Assembly: GCA_963739355.1 (NCBI GenBank)
Contig: CAVUAD010000006.1
Coordinates: 186,001-250,000 of the forward strand
Source: JAWVFM01 sp963739355
GTDB taxonomy: Bacteria > Actinomycetota > Thermoleophilia > Solirubrobacterales > 70-9
Length of the DNA: 64,000 bases
Direction of reading: 5' to 3'
Part shown: piece after piece, positions 28,331 to 37,877 of the stretch
Layout of the letters: each line of letters opens with the position of its first letter
Position numbering within the stretch: position 1 is the first letter of the stretch
Made by a program: the position numbers and the translations under genes
Notes under the pieces: model-generated
What the model saw: only the letters and a program-made list of their open reading frames with translations
What the model was told of the DNA's origin: nothing
Databases searched by the model: none

Positions 28331-29512
28331 CTAGCTGATGTCGACTCGAATCAACGCATCGAGCTTCTCGCGCGCCCACTTCGCGACGAATTCGGCTTGA
28401 ACATCGAGGCTCGTGTCTTCCGAGGCGATGCCCCCCAGGTGCAGGGTGGCGAAGATCCGACAGATCCTCCCCCGGTTGGTCCGTGAGAGCACGAAATCTC
28501 CGCCCGCCTCGATGGCCTGGCGCAGCGGACTGCCTTCTTCTAGATCTGGCGGCCAGCCTGCCGGGCTCAAGAATCCGACCCCCACGCCAATGGCGGGCTC
28601 GTGATCTGCGCCAGGTCGCCAGGCGTCTTCGGGTGACAAGACGCTTTCTTGCCAGCTACCCCGCTCAGGCACCGGGTCTAAGCGGGTAAGCGCTGGCCAG
28701 TTGGCGCCCTCCCAGCCAAGCCCAAACCTCAGAGTGACGCTATACCCGAGCCAGCCCCGGCCCTGTTGCCCTCCACGATCCTCGGCGTCCCATCGCGATT
28801 CGAGGTCTTCCCCGGGTTCCTGCCGAAGGTCCTCGAGCTGGTCCACGATGAGCTCGAACAGCTCATCCCATCTGGCGACAACCTCGCTAACGCGGGCGAC
28901 GACCGCGAGGTCTGGACTGGTAAGGGGCCCGGGAACGTTCACGTTGACTGCCTCTCGCTCAAGGTAACGCAGCAACTCGGCCAGCATCCTGTACTCGCTG
29001 GGGGTATCGGGTTTCATGGCCATCGTCCGCCAACCGGGCGAGGCTGAGATAGTCCGTGCCCAGATCCGCCCGATCCGGTCAGCTTCCCGAGCGAGTTCGC
29101 TCCAGCGAACTGCGATGAAACGTGGGTGTGGCTTCCAACCGCCTGGCGACAAGAAAAGGAGCCCCGTGCCAGAGACCGAGGGGTATCCCTGCTTCTGCCA
29201 CTCCGTTGGCGGAGCATCGATCTTGTTCTCGCAGACCAGATCCCCTGGAGCGGGAGACTTGCCAACGAACCGAAAGTGCATGTCGGGTCGTTCTCCGCTG
29301 TCGAAGACGAATTGAGTGTCTACGACGTAGTCGCCATAGGCGGCAAAGCCGCGCGCGTCGTCTTCGCTCACGCCGAACCCTCGGCGCACAAACCAAGTCA
29401 TCAGAGTCGGAGACGTCCTCAGGACTTCCGCGAGGATCTCCGTGAGGCGATTCTCCCGGTCGCTCCCGCGGCTATAGGCATCGGCTGCATCGAGCAGGGA
29501 GCGGTGGCGCAC
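28331..29512 (-). CDS. PD-(D/E)XK nuclease-superfamily protein
   Basis: 393 residues from GTG 29512. The N-terminal third has the nuclease pattern: SRGSDRENRLTEILAEVL helix, RPDMHFRF (catalytic Asp), CENKIDAPPTEWQKQGYP (E-x-K) with a following tyrosine. The rest is tryptophan-rich with repeated short beta elements and is unassigned. Similar solitary nuclease-like proteins occur in phage-defence islands. It faces the preceding zinc-protein operon tail to tail, 118 bp away. Confidence 0.65.
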   Translation of the reverse strand: MRHRSLLDAADAYSRGSDRENRLTEILAEVLRTSPTLMTWFVRRGFGVSEDDARGFAAYGDYVVDTQFVFDSGERPDMHFRFVGKSPAPGDLVCENKIDAPPTEWQKQGYPSVSGTGLLFLSPGGWKPHPRFIAVRWSELAREADRIGRIWARTISASPGWRTMAMKPDTPSEYRMLAELLRYLEREAVNVNVPGPLTSPDLAVVARVSEVVARWDELFELIVDQLEDLRQEPGEDLESRWDAEDRGGQQGRGWLGYSVTLRFGLGWEGANWPALTRLDPVPERGSWQESVLSPEDAWRPGADHEPAIGVGVGFLSPAGWPPDLEEGSPLRQAIEAGGDFVLSRTNRGRICRIFATLHLGGIASEDTSLDVQAEFVAKWAREKLDALIRVDIS

Positions 29513-29540
29513 GAGTCAAAGCCTATGAGGCGCGAATCAG

Positions 29541-29700
29541 ATCTGCAGCTTCCAGCGGGACCCTGAGACGAGCCTCTGGGCGCTCTTCGCGCGGGATCGC
29601 AGCGACCGTCGCCTCGCTACCAGTTCATGGATCCGTCGCCCGAGCTGATGCCGCTGCTACAAGAGGGCGAGAACGACCCCACCTGCATCTTCTGGGTTAG
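29541..29700 (+). pseudogene. Partial second copy of the DUF3024 gene
   Basis: This stretch is clearly related to the 3' half of the gene at 25879-26229: it reads ICSFQRDPETSLWALFARDR in one frame, then, after a shift near 29620, PSPELMPLLQEGENDPTC in another. The 5' half is absent. It may mark the edge of an earlier insertion or a recombination endpoint close to the right border. Confidence 0.72.
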
Positions 29701-29755
29701 CTCGGCGGCCCGAAACTCCCGGTCGCCAGGACTCTTTGCCCGCGAAAACGAAAAC

Positions 29756-29781
29756 CATTTGGCGCGCAATTTGGCGCGCAC
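29756..29781. repeat. Tandem TTTGGCGCGCA motif inside right border
   Basis: Two head-to-tail copies separated by one extra A relative to the left-end copy at 3701-3725, same orientation, 45 bp inside the right core site. Candidate integrase arm-binding site. Confidence 0.6.
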
Positions 29782-29825
29782 GGCCTTCTGAAAGACGAAA
29801 ACCGCTTGAACAAGCGGTTTGTGAA

Positions 29826-29846
29826 GCACCGCTACGGGGATTCGAA
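29826..29846. repeat. Right attachment site (core repeat within tRNA-Glu)
   Basis: Same 21 bases as at 3585-3605, here inside the functional tRNA. Confidence 0.88.
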
Positions 29847-29899
29847 CCCCGGTTTCCGGACTGAGAATCCGGCGTCCTAGTCCCCTAGACGATAGCGGC
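29827..29899 (-). tRNA. tRNA-Glu(CTC), integration target
   Basis: 73-nt cloverleaf: acceptor GCCGCTA pairs with TAGCGGT, the anticodon stem CCGGA/TCCGG encloses loop TTCTCAG with anticodon CTC (reads GAG, glutamate), and the T-arm GGTTCGAATCC is standard. CCA is not encoded. Its last 20 bases are duplicated at 3585-3605, the other island border. Confidence 0.93.
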
Positions 29900-29974
29900 G
29901 TGTTGGCCGATTTTAGATGGGCCGGACGCGGACCGACGAGCCGATCGGCCCCGTCCCAATAGGATGCCGCGTCC

Positions 29975-30406
29975 ATGGCCAGCTTCACCATCAAGCGCTC
30001 GATCGCAGCGCCTCCGGAGACGGTGTTCGCGGTGCTGACGGACCATCGTGCCTACGCGGACTTCACGCCGATGCGCAAGAGCGAGCTCGAGCGGGAGGGC
30101 GACCCGGCGCCGAACGGCGTCGGCGCGATTCGCAAGCTCCACATGATCGGCCCGCCGCTCCGCGAGGAGGTGGTCGAGTACGTGCCGTCCTCGAAGTTCG
30201 TCTACAGGCTGCTCTCCGGCGCGCCGCTCAAGGACCACGTCGGGACGGTCACGCTCGAGCCTGAGGGCACCGGCACCCAGATGATCTACACGGTGGACAC
30301 CACGCCGACCCTTCCGTTCGGCGGGGGCCTCGTGGTGGCGATCTCCAAGCGGGCGGTCACGCAGCTCGCCGACGGCGTCGTCAAGGAAGCCGAGACGCGG
30401 GCCTGA
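29975..30406 (+). CDS. SRPBCC (START-like) protein
   Basis: 143 residues from ATG 29975. The helix-grip pattern is present: FTIKRSIAAPPETVFAVLTD at the N-terminus, an alternating beta core, and a long C-terminal helix (ISKRAVTQLADGVVKEAE). These proteins bind hydrophobic ligands; the ligand is unknown. TAGGAT nine bases before the ATG could be the -10 of a leaderless transcript. It is the first chromosomal gene after the island. Confidence 0.8.
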   Translation: MASFTIKRSIAAPPETVFAVLTDHRAYADFTPMRKSELEREGDPAPNGVGAIRKLHMIGPPLREEVVEYVPSSKFVYRLLSGAPLKDHVGTVTLEPEGTGTQMIYTVDTTPTLPFGGGLVVAISKRAVTQLADGVVKEAETRA

Positions 30407-30477
30407 CGGCGGCTGATGGATCATCCAACCAGGGCGGTGGTCAAGCCTTCGATGAGGCGGGCAGGTCGGCCCCCGAG

Positions 30478-30561
<84 letters not shown>

Positions 30562-30736
30562 GGATCGGGCGGGATCGTAGCTCAGGCCCGCCAGATGATT
30601 GATGCCGAATTCACGCGCGATCTGGCGACGGTATCCGTGCGTCATCCGGGCGTGCATGTATTCGGGATCGATCATCTAGCCTGCCCGGGGTGAGTCACGT
30701 CCGGGCATGGAAGCCTGAGCCGGCCGGACGGCGGGC

Positions 30737-31831
30737 ATGAAGGTCGCTCTCGTCCTCGGCGCCGGCGGCGTGCAGGGCGGCGCCTGGCTGACGGGTTCGC
30801 TCGAGGCGATCGCCGCCGAGACGGGCTGGGACCCGATGGAGGCCGATCGCATCGTCGGCACCTCCGCCGGGGCGATGATCGGCGCGATCGTCTCCGCGGG
30901 CGTGCCGCTGTGGTGGATGGTGGCGCACTCCGCGGGCGAGACGATCACGGGCCTCACCGACGCCGCGGGCCGCCCGGCTGCCGAGGCCGATCGCAACGCC
31001 GGAGCCCGGTTCTACCCGGATCTCTGGCCGCCGCCTGTCTGGCCCGGGTCCTGGAAGCTCGCGCTCAGCACGCTTCGCGATCCGTTCTCCTACCCGCCGG
31101 CGACCGTCACCGCGGGCTGGCTCCCGCGGGGCTTCATCTCCACGGAGCCGCTCAAGGAGACGGTGCGCCGCGTGGTGCCGAGCGGCTGGAGCCCGCATCC
31201 CGGCATGCGCGTCGTGGCCGCCGACTACGAGACTGGCAAGCGCGTCGTGTTCGGGCGCGAGGGCGCGCCGGCGGCGGAGCTCGCCGACGCCGTGGCCGCG
31301 TCGTGCGCGATCCCGGGCTTCTACAAGCCGGTCGAGATCGCGAGCCGCCGCTACGTGGACGGCGGCATGTGGTCGACGTCGAACCTCGACGTGATGGGCC
31401 GCCGTGACGTGGACCTCGTCATCTGCCTGAACCCGACGTCCTCCCTCCACCCCACGCGGGCCTGGAATCCGCTCGAGGCCATCCCCCGGGCAATCCGTAT
31501 CGGCGCCGGCCGGCGCCTCGGCAGCGAGGCGAAGAAGCTCCGCGCGGACGGCTCGGAGGTCGTGCTGATCCAGCCCACGGCCGAGGACCTCGAATCCATG
31601 GGCCCGAACCTCATGTCCAGCCGCAACCGCCACGCGACGCTCGAGGTCGCGCGCGAGACGACCCGCAGGCAGCTGAGCCAGCCGGACATCGCCGCGGCGC
31701 TCTCGGAGCTGCCGCCCGCGACGCGGGCGGAGAAGGTGCAGAGGCCCGCGGGCGCGCCGGAGAGCTGGCCCGCAAGCGCCCTCGGCGAGCTGCGCCCCGG
31801 GGCACCGATCTACGACGCGAACGGCGGCTGA
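30737..31831 (+). CDS. Patatin-like phospholipase
   Basis: 364 residues from ATG 30737. The patatin catalytic dyad is present: nucleophile elbow GTSAG at about residue 41-45 and DGG near residue 209, with the oxyanion loop LGAGGVQGGAW at the start. No signal peptide, so cytoplasmic or membrane-peripheral. The C-terminus is proline-rich and variable. It would hydrolyse acyl chains from lipids; the substrate is not known. Confidence 0.88.
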   Translation: MKVALVLGAGGVQGGAWLTGSLEAIAAETGWDPMEADRIVGTSAGAMIGAIVSAGVPLWWMVAHSAGETITGLTDAAGRPAAEADRNAGARFYPDLWPPPVWPGSWKLALSTLRDPFSYPPATVTAGWLPRGFISTEPLKETVRRVVPSGWSPHPGMRVVAADYETGKRVVFGREGAPAAELADAVAASCAIPGFYKPVEIASRRYVDGGMWSTSNLDVMGRRDVDLVICLNPTSSLHPTRAWNPLEAIPRAIRIGAGRRLGSEAKKLRADGSEVVLIQPTAEDLESMGPNLMSSRNRHATLEVARETTRRQLSQPDIAAALSELPPATRAEKVQRPAGAPESWPASALGELRPGAPIYDANGG

Positions 31832-31918
31832 GGCGAGCCCAACATGAGGGGGGCGGGCCGCACATGCCGCTCACCTCTGTAACGTGCCCGCCCCAACCCA
31901 CAAAGGAGCACACCCAGC

Positions 31919-32119
31919 ATGCCAACAGGAACGGTCAAGTGGTTCAGCGACGAGAAGCGTTTTGGCTTCATCACCGCCGATGACGGCGGCAAGGACCTCT
32001 TCGTCCATCAGACTGGAATCGCTGACGGCTCGACCTCCCTCCCCGAGGGCACGAAGGTCGAATTCGACGCCGAGTCATCCGACCGCGGCCCAAAGGCCGT
32101 AAACGTCAGGCGCGTCTGA
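31919..32119 (+). CDS. Cold-shock protein (CspA family)
   Basis: 66 residues from ATG 31919, preceded by AAAGGAG. The RNA-binding motifs GTVKWFSDEKRFGFI (RNP1) and DLFVHQ (RNP2) are intact. The protein binds single-stranded nucleic acid and melts mRNA structure. It is a single-gene unit: a long 5' leader precedes it and a strong intrinsic terminator follows 31 bp after the stop. Confidence 0.93.
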   Translation: MPTGTVKWFSDEKRFGFITADDGGKDLFVHQTGIADGSTSLPEGTKVEFDAESSDRGPKAVNVRRV

Positions 32120-32149
32120 CGCGCCCCGGCTGAGGCCGGTACCAACCTC

Positions 32150-32184
32150 ACGAAAGACGCCTCCGCTAAGGAGGCGTCTTTCGT
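32150..32184. terminator. Bidirectional intrinsic terminator
   Basis: Fifteen-base perfect stem (32150-32164 with 32170-32184) and a 5-nt loop. The stem ends in CTTTCGT on the plus strand and its complement on the minus strand, serving the cold-shock gene and the convergent acylase gene. Confidence 0.85.
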
Positions 32185-32214
32185 TGTGGGCTACCTGAAT
32201 AGCTTGCGGACGGC

Positions 32215-34683
32215 TCAGCCGTGCTTATTGAAACTGATCACCTGCTGAATCCCGCTCGGGCGGTTCGTGTAGCGCATCGTGATCAGCCCGAGGCCCGCGA
32301 AGTGGATCTGCTCCGCGGTCGCGTCGGCGCGCCACTGCGTCGGGTCTGACGTGCCCTGCTGGGTCGTCAGCGTCGCGCCCGCCGCGGCGATCGCGTTCCA
32401 GACCGCCTGCTGGCACTTCGCCTTGTTGCCCTTGCCGCAGTACTTGTTCGCGAACGGCGCCGGCTGCTTGATCTTCAGCAGCCGCTTGATGTCGCGGTCG
32501 AAGTACTGGTACCAGCCCGAGTACTGGCCGCCCGGCGGCTGATCGAACCGCGAGAAGAGCGACGAGAGCTCGTCCTCGAGGCTCGAGTTCAGCGTCGGCT
32601 TCATGAACGCGTTGGCGATGTTCGGCCAGGCGGCGTCCATGATCGCCGCGCCCGGCGCGTCGATCTTGCCGTCGCTGTCCAGGTCGAGGCGGCTGCCGCC
32701 CTGGTTGCGCCACTGGTTGAGCAGCAAGAGCATCTGGGCGGCCTGCTGGTTCGGCGCGGTCGTGCCCTTCAGGAGCTTGTCCAGGAGGGGGACCGTGTCG
32801 ATGGTGCGGACGTCCTGAGTTGCCGCCGCGTTCATGGCGGAGGTCACCGTCGCCAGCGACCACTTGCCGTTCTGCTTGAGGCGCTTCAGGTTCTTGTTCA
32901 GGAGGTCGACGCGGGCCACCGACCCGTTGCCTCCGAACTGGTCGTCCGCGGCCCCAAAGCCGTGGGCGCCGATGTTGTTCCAGTTGACCATCGTGCCCTT
33001 CACCGGGGTGTGGGTCGGGTCGACCCCCTGGACATGCTTCCTGGAGGGCTCGAAGCCCTTCCACTCGTACTTGCCCGTGCCCACGGTCGGCAGGCTCGGG
33101 TCGACGCCCTTCGGGCGCTTCGGCAGGAGGCCCGCCGTGTAGAGCGCGATGTGCTTGGAGTCCATGTAGAACGAGTTGAAGGTCTGCGGGGTCAGCGCCG
33201 CGGCCTTCATGAACGACTTGGGACTGTGCACCTGGCCGTCGGACAGGCGGCGGTTGTAGAGCAGGTCCAGCGTGTCCTTGCCGAAGCTCGAGCGCTTCGA
33301 GGAGATGGCGACCTTCTTGCCCTTGACCTTCGCGTAGCCGACCACCGGGCCGTGCACGGTCGTCCAGAACTTGACCGGCTGGGACGCGAGCGTCCCGGCG
33401 TTGAAATGCTTCATCGAGCGGCACTTGCCCTTGAACACGTACTTGTGCCGGCTGCCGCCGCAGAGCTTCTCCGCGTACTGGTCGATCACGTCGCTGCCGG
33501 CTGAGGTCAGCGTCGTGGCGAAGTCCTTGCCGCGCCCGATCAGCATGTAGCCCGGGAACGGCGCCGACGTCGCGCCGCGCCAGTCGAGACCCGGCGCGTG
33601 CATGTCGATCTCATAGGTGAACCCTGGGAAGAAGTAGCCGATCTGCGGCCCGCCGACGAGCAGCGGGTGGCCGGTCGTCGAGTACTTCGACTCCACCATC
33701 AGCTCGTTCGAGGCCGTCGGGCGCTCCTCCGGCTTGGCGGCGGCCTTCGAGACCTTCGCGGCCGGCGTCGGCTGGTAGCTGCCCGAGTCGAGCACGACGC
33801 TGCCGGGGGCGCCCGGCTTCTTCGGCGTGTGCTCGTAGTTGAAGGTTCCGTCGACCGTGGTCGGGCTGCCCGCGTTGGTGTTCTGGCGCAGGTCGTTGAA
33901 GACGCTGTAGCCCTTTCTCTTGCCGAGCTTCTTCTCGAGCCCGCCAAGGAACTGCGAGCGCCGCGCCTCGTCGCCGCCGCCCTCGCCGACGAACTGGTCC
34001 TTCAGCGCGTTCAGCGCGAATATGTCGGTGCGCGTGAGCGGGGCCGCGGTCGGGTGGTTCACGGCGAGGTAGGCGTTGGCGCCCTTGACGAACTCGTTGA
34101 TGTCGTGCAGGACTGCCTTGCCCTCCGGGCCGGCGTTCTTCAGGACCTTCGCCTGCTTGTCGACCTTGTTGATCGTCGCCTGGCTTGGAACGAAGTTCTG
34201 GCCGGCGCCGATGAGGCCGACCGCGTCGAGCCCCGGAGCGTCGACCGCCGACACGTAGGCGTTTCCGCGGGCGACCGAAAGCAGCAGGAAGCGGTCCTCC
34301 GCCGCGATCCAGCCGGCGGTCTCGACGGCCGAGTCGTGGCTGCTCGCCGTGACGTGCGGAACGTCGAAGGAGTCGCGCATCAGGGTCACGCCCGGGAACG
34401 GCACGGACTCGGTAGTTGAGGGACCGTCGGGCCCGACGCCGAAGAGCTCGGACTTGAAGTCGGTGTTCAGGTCGCCGTTCGTGACGTTGTCGAACAGCGG
34501 GGTGAGGTTGTCGTACATGTGCGCCTGCGTGTCGGCGCCGGCACCGGGGACCCCGTGCTGACCGGAGGGGATGATGTTGAGCGCGGTCTGCGCATCGTCC
34601 GCGGACGCCGCGGGAACCGCCGCGAGTCCAACCACTGCCACACAGACGCCGATCACCTTCGTGAAGGCTCGCCTCGCTGCCAT
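32215..34683 (-). CDS. Penicillin acylase family Ntn-hydrolase, secreted
   Basis: 822 residues. ATG 34683 is preferred over 34698 because GGAGGAGAG lies a few bases upstream of it. A Sec signal peptide (VIGVCVAVVGLAAVPAASA) is followed by the alpha-chain region, a spacer, and ASNELMVESKYSTTGHPLLV, where the serine would become the N-terminal nucleophile of the beta chain after self-cleavage. The GGPQIGYFFPG stretch matches the family. Family members hydrolyse penicillins, acyl-homoserine lactones or other amides; the substrate here is unknown. Confidence 0.87.
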   Translation of the reverse strand: MAARRAFTKVIGVCVAVVGLAAVPAASADDAQTALNIIPSGQHGVPGAGADTQAHMYDNLTPLFDNVTNGDLNTDFKSELFGVGPDGPSTTESVPFPGVTLMRDSFDVPHVTASSHDSAVETAGWIAAEDRFLLLSVARGNAYVSAVDAPGLDAVGLIGAGQNFVPSQATINKVDKQAKVLKNAGPEGKAVLHDINEFVKGANAYLAVNHPTAAPLTRTDIFALNALKDQFVGEGGGDEARRSQFLGGLEKKLGKRKGYSVFNDLRQNTNAGSPTTVDGTFNYEHTPKKPGAPGSVVLDSGSYQPTPAAKVSKAAAKPEERPTASNELMVESKYSTTGHPLLVGGPQIGYFFPGFTYEIDMHAPGLDWRGATSAPFPGYMLIGRGKDFATTLTSAGSDVIDQYAEKLCGGSRHKYVFKGKCRSMKHFNAGTLASQPVKFWTTVHGPVVGYAKVKGKKVAISSKRSSFGKDTLDLLYNRRLSDGQVHSPKSFMKAAALTPQTFNSFYMDSKHIALYTAGLLPKRPKGVDPSLPTVGTGKYEWKGFEPSRKHVQGVDPTHTPVKGTMVNWNNIGAHGFGAADDQFGGNGSVARVDLLNKNLKRLKQNGKWSLATVTSAMNAAATQDVRTIDTVPLLDKLLKGTTAPNQQAAQMLLLLNQWRNQGGSRLDLDSDGKIDAPGAAIMDAAWPNIANAFMKPTLNSSLEDELSSLFSRFDQPPGGQYSGWYQYFDRDIKRLLKIKQPAPFANKYCGKGNKAKCQQAVWNAIAAAGATLTTQQGTSDPTQWRADATAEQIHFAGLGLITMRYTNRPSGIQQVISFNKHG

Positions 34684-34781
34684 CTCTCTCTCCTCCATGC
34701 TGTTGTGCCCGCCTGGGTCCGGAGAGGGAATCTATCGGACCGGCAGCCAAGCCACTGGCTGCACAGCCAACTTAACCGGAC

Positions 34782-35111
34782 CTACAACTTGCGAACCCGG
34801 CATGCCGTGCCGTACGCGCAGATCTCGGTCCAGGTGGAGCCGAGCTCCGACGTGTCGAAGCGGAAGGCGATGATCGCGTTTGCGCCCTTCGCGCTCGCCT
34901 CCTCCACCAGCCGGTCGGTGGCGTGCTCGCGGCCGTCGGCGAGCATCTTCGTCATGCCCTTGAGCTCGCCGCCCACGAGCGACTTGAGCCCCGCGCCGAC
35001 CTGCGAGCCGATGTTGCGCGAGCGCACCGTGAGCCCGAAGACCTCGCCGAGCACCTCCTCGACCTCGTAGCCGGGGACGTCGTTCATCGTCGAGATCAGC
35101 ATGTCCGCCAT
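34782..35111 (-). CDS. YbjQ-like heavy-metal-binding domain protein
   Basis: 109 residues from ATG 35111, which follows AAAGGAGCTGAG. The sequence (TMNDVPGYEVEEVLGEVFGL, GMTKMLADGREHATDRL, GANAIIAFRFDTSELG) matches the YbjQ/UPF0145 family, a small pentameric fold of unknown function. It begins immediately after the MMPL transporter stop on the same strand, so the two are co-transcribed. A frame break upstream makes it appear fused to the transporter, which I reject. Confidence 0.82.
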   Translation of the reverse strand: MADMLISTMNDVPGYEVEEVLGEVFGLTVRSRNIGSQVGAGLKSLVGGELKGMTKMLADGREHATDRLVEEASAKGANAIIAFRFDTSELGSTWTEICAYGTACRVRKL

Positions 35112-35112
35112 C

Positions 35113-37877
35113 TCAGCTCCTTTCCTCTCGATCTTCCGAGGGCGGCTCCTCAGCCTCCCCCTCTGAGGCCGAAACGGCCTCGAAGTCCACCGTCTCGGCA
35201 TCCGGATCCACATCCGGGTCACGCACGTCGCCGGCGGCGGGCGCGGGGGGCCCGTCAGGCGTCCCAGCTGGGCCGGCAGCGGGCGCGGAGGGCACCGCAG
35301 CGGAACCAGCAGGGGGCGCGGGGGGCCCGTCAGGCGGACGTGGCGGCACGGCCGGACCCTGCGCCGCGTCCTGGTCAAGTCCGACCGACGGGTCCCCCGC
35401 GTCCGCTGCCTGGGTAGCCGTAGCCGCACCGCACCCGCACCCGCACCCACCCCCGCCGCAGCGGCGAGCGCCGCGTCATGCTTCGCGAAGTACTCCTCCC
35501 CTTCGATCCCAAGCGGCGGAATCGAGCGCTCGAGGAACCCCGGGAACCACCAGTTCGCCTTGCCCATGAGGATCATCGCCGCCGGCACCAGGAGGCAGCG
35601 GACGAGCGTGGCGTCGACGGCAATCGCAACCGCCAGGCCAAGCCCGAACTGCTTGATCGTCGGATCGCCGTTCAGCAGGAAGCTGAGGAAGACGCACACC
35701 ATGATCAGCGCCGCCGAGGTGATCACCTTGCCGGTCTTGGCAAGTCCCTGCACGACCGACTCCACGTTGTCCTTCGTCGCCCGGTAGTGCTCCTGGATCT
35801 GCGTGATCAGGAACACCTCGTAGTCCATGGAGAGCCCGAAGAGGATCGCGAACATCAACAGCGGGACGAAGCTGACGATCGGCACCTCGTGGTCGAGGCC
35901 GATCGCGGTGACGCCGTGGCCCTCCTGGAAGACGAACGTCACGACGCCGTAGGAAGCGCCGATCGAGATCAGGTTCATCAGCCCGGCCTTCAGCGGCACG
36001 ACGATCGACCGGAACGCGAGCAGGAGCAGGATGAAGCTGAGCAGGATCACGATTCCGATCAGCTCCGGCAGGTGGTCGGAGATCCGGTCGGCCAGATCGA
36101 TGTAGGCCGGCGTCGTCCCGCCCACGTCGGCGCTCATCTGCTTGCCCTTGGTGGCGTCCGGGATCGTGGTGGACCGCAGGTTCCGCACCGTGTCCTCGGT
36201 TGTGCGGTCGGCGGGCGAGGTCGTCGGGATCGCCGTCAGCACGGCCGCGCTGCCGCTGTTGTTGACGAGGGCCGGGGTCACCGACTTGATTCCCGGCGCC
36301 TTGCCGATCTGCTTGGAGAGGTTCTGGAGCCTGGGGTCGCTCTCCGGCGTGTTGGCCTGCTTGCGGTCCGCCTCCAGCTTCGTACGCTGCTTGTCGATCT
36401 TCTTGTCCGTCGCGGCGAGCTGCGCGTCCGGCTGCTGCGCGGCCTGGTCCGGAGGGACGCCCGCGGCCTCGGCCTGAGCGATCGCGGCGTCGGTCTGTTG
36501 CTGCGCCTCATGCTTCTGCTGCTTGAGCTTCTGCTCCTGCTTGTCGATCTTGTCGAGCGTCTTCTGGTCGGGGTGCGCCTTCTTCTCCATGCTCACGGCA
36601 ACCAGGAACGGCCCGTTGACTCCGGGCCCGAAGCCCCGGCTGAGGAGGTCATAGGCCTGGCGGGCGGTCGTGTCCGTCGGCAGCTGGGCGGGATCGGTCG
36701 CACCGAGGTGAAGGAGCCGTGTCGGCGTCGCGAGGACGAGGAGGACGACGAGGCTGACGATGAGCGCCGGCCACGAGTGCTTCGAGATCCACCACGACCA
36801 CCGCAGCCATCCGTGGCGCCCGCCCTCGTGCGTGAATCGCGATGGAATCGGCACGCGGAGCGACTCGATCCTGCGGCCGAGGACCCCCAGAAGGGCCGGG
36901 ATCAGCGTGATCGCGGCGAGCACCGCGACGACCACGCCGATGGCCGCCGTGTAGCCGAGCGCGCTCACGATCGGGATGCCGGCGATGAAGAGCGAGCAGA
37001 GCGCGATCACGACGGTGCTTCCCGCGAAGACCACCGCGCCGCCGGCCGTGGCCGCGGCCCTCGCGGCGGACTCCTTCGGGTCCAGGCCCTCCTCGTTCAT
37101 CAGCTGCCGGTGGCGTGTGACGATGAAGAGCGAGTAGTCGATCCCGACGCCCAGGCCGATCATCGTCGCGAGCACCGGCCCCTCGGTCGGGATGTTGATG
37201 AAGTGCGATGCCATCGCGATCAGGCTGAGCGAGCCGAGGAGGCCGAGCACGGCCGTGACGATCGGCAGGCCCATCGCGACCACGGTCCCGAACGCGAAGA
37301 GGAGGATGACCATCGCGGCCATCAGTCCGATCGCGTCGCTCTTGCTCGAGGTCGTCTTCGAGACCTCCTGACCCAGATAGCCGCCGGCCGCGACGTGGAG
37401 GCCGGCCTTCTCCCCTGGGCCCCTCGCGACGTCGATGATGTCGTTCGCGGCGTCGGCGTCGAGGTCGGTGACCCCGAGGTCGAGGGTGATCGAGACGTAG
37501 GCGATCTTCTTGTCCTTGCTGAGCTGGTCGGATCCCTCCTTGCTCAGCGGGCTGACGGCGCTGGTGACGTGGTCCGTGGCCTTCAGGTCCTTGACGACCG
37601 CCTGCACCGCGGCCTTGCCCGATCCCTGGTCGAGCGGCCCACTCGAGGAGGCGAGCACGATCGGGTTGGTGCCGTACTGCTGCTTCGGGAACTCGGCGGC
37701 CAGCAGGTTCGCCGCCGCCGTCGAGTCGCTGCCCGGCAGCGTCAGGTCGTCGTTGGTGTCCTCCCCGACGGACTTGGCGACCACGGCCGCGAGCACCACG
37801 AAGACGAGCCACAACGCGATCGCGAACGGCGCCCGGCGTACGCACAGCCCTGCCAGGCGGTAGAGCGGACCAGTCAC
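35113..37877 (-). CDS. MMPL/RND-family membrane transporter, one frame break near C-terminus
   Basis: About 920 residues from GTG/ATG 37877. Two sets of RND membrane helices are visible: TM1 (FAIALWLVFVVLAAVVA), TM2-6 around residues 170-340, TM7-12 around 600-790, with large external domains between; the first has a coiled, glutamine-rich hairpin near residue 430. Near 35440 a base is gained or lost in a repeated GGGTGC tract, after which the correct frame gives a Pro/Ala/Asp/Glu-rich cytoplasmic tail ending at 35113. MMPL proteins export lipids or hydrophobic compounds. It is divergent from efeU. Confidence 0.85.

Larger units (their letters stand above)
3585..29846. mobile_element. Genomic island in tRNA-Glu, ICE-like with defence cargo
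   Basis: Both borders carry the same 21-bp direct repeat (3585-3605 and 29826-29846), which is the 3' end of the intact tRNA-Glu gene at 29827-29899. This is the usual signature of tyrosine-recombinase integration into a tRNA gene: the tRNA is rebuilt at one end and a fragment remains at the other. Inside lie an integrase, excisionase, VirD4-like ATPase, replication-relaxation protein and sigma factor, plus many defence genes. Galactose genes end 17 bp before the left border and ordinary chromosomal genes resume after the tRNA. Mating-pore genes and an obvious relaxase are not seen, so self-transfer is doubtful. Confidence 0.85.

Noticed and set aside
34743..34762. Hairpin GCAGCCA/TGGCTGC as terminator of the ybjQ gene
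   Set aside because: Short 7-bp stem with no T-run on the minus strand; too weak to call.
34782..37877. MMPL-YbjQ single fusion protein
   Set aside because: The junction is an arginine/proline-rich out-of-frame stretch. A base shift near 35440 gives MMPL a proper acidic tail and stop, and YbjQ has its own AAAGGAG and ATG.
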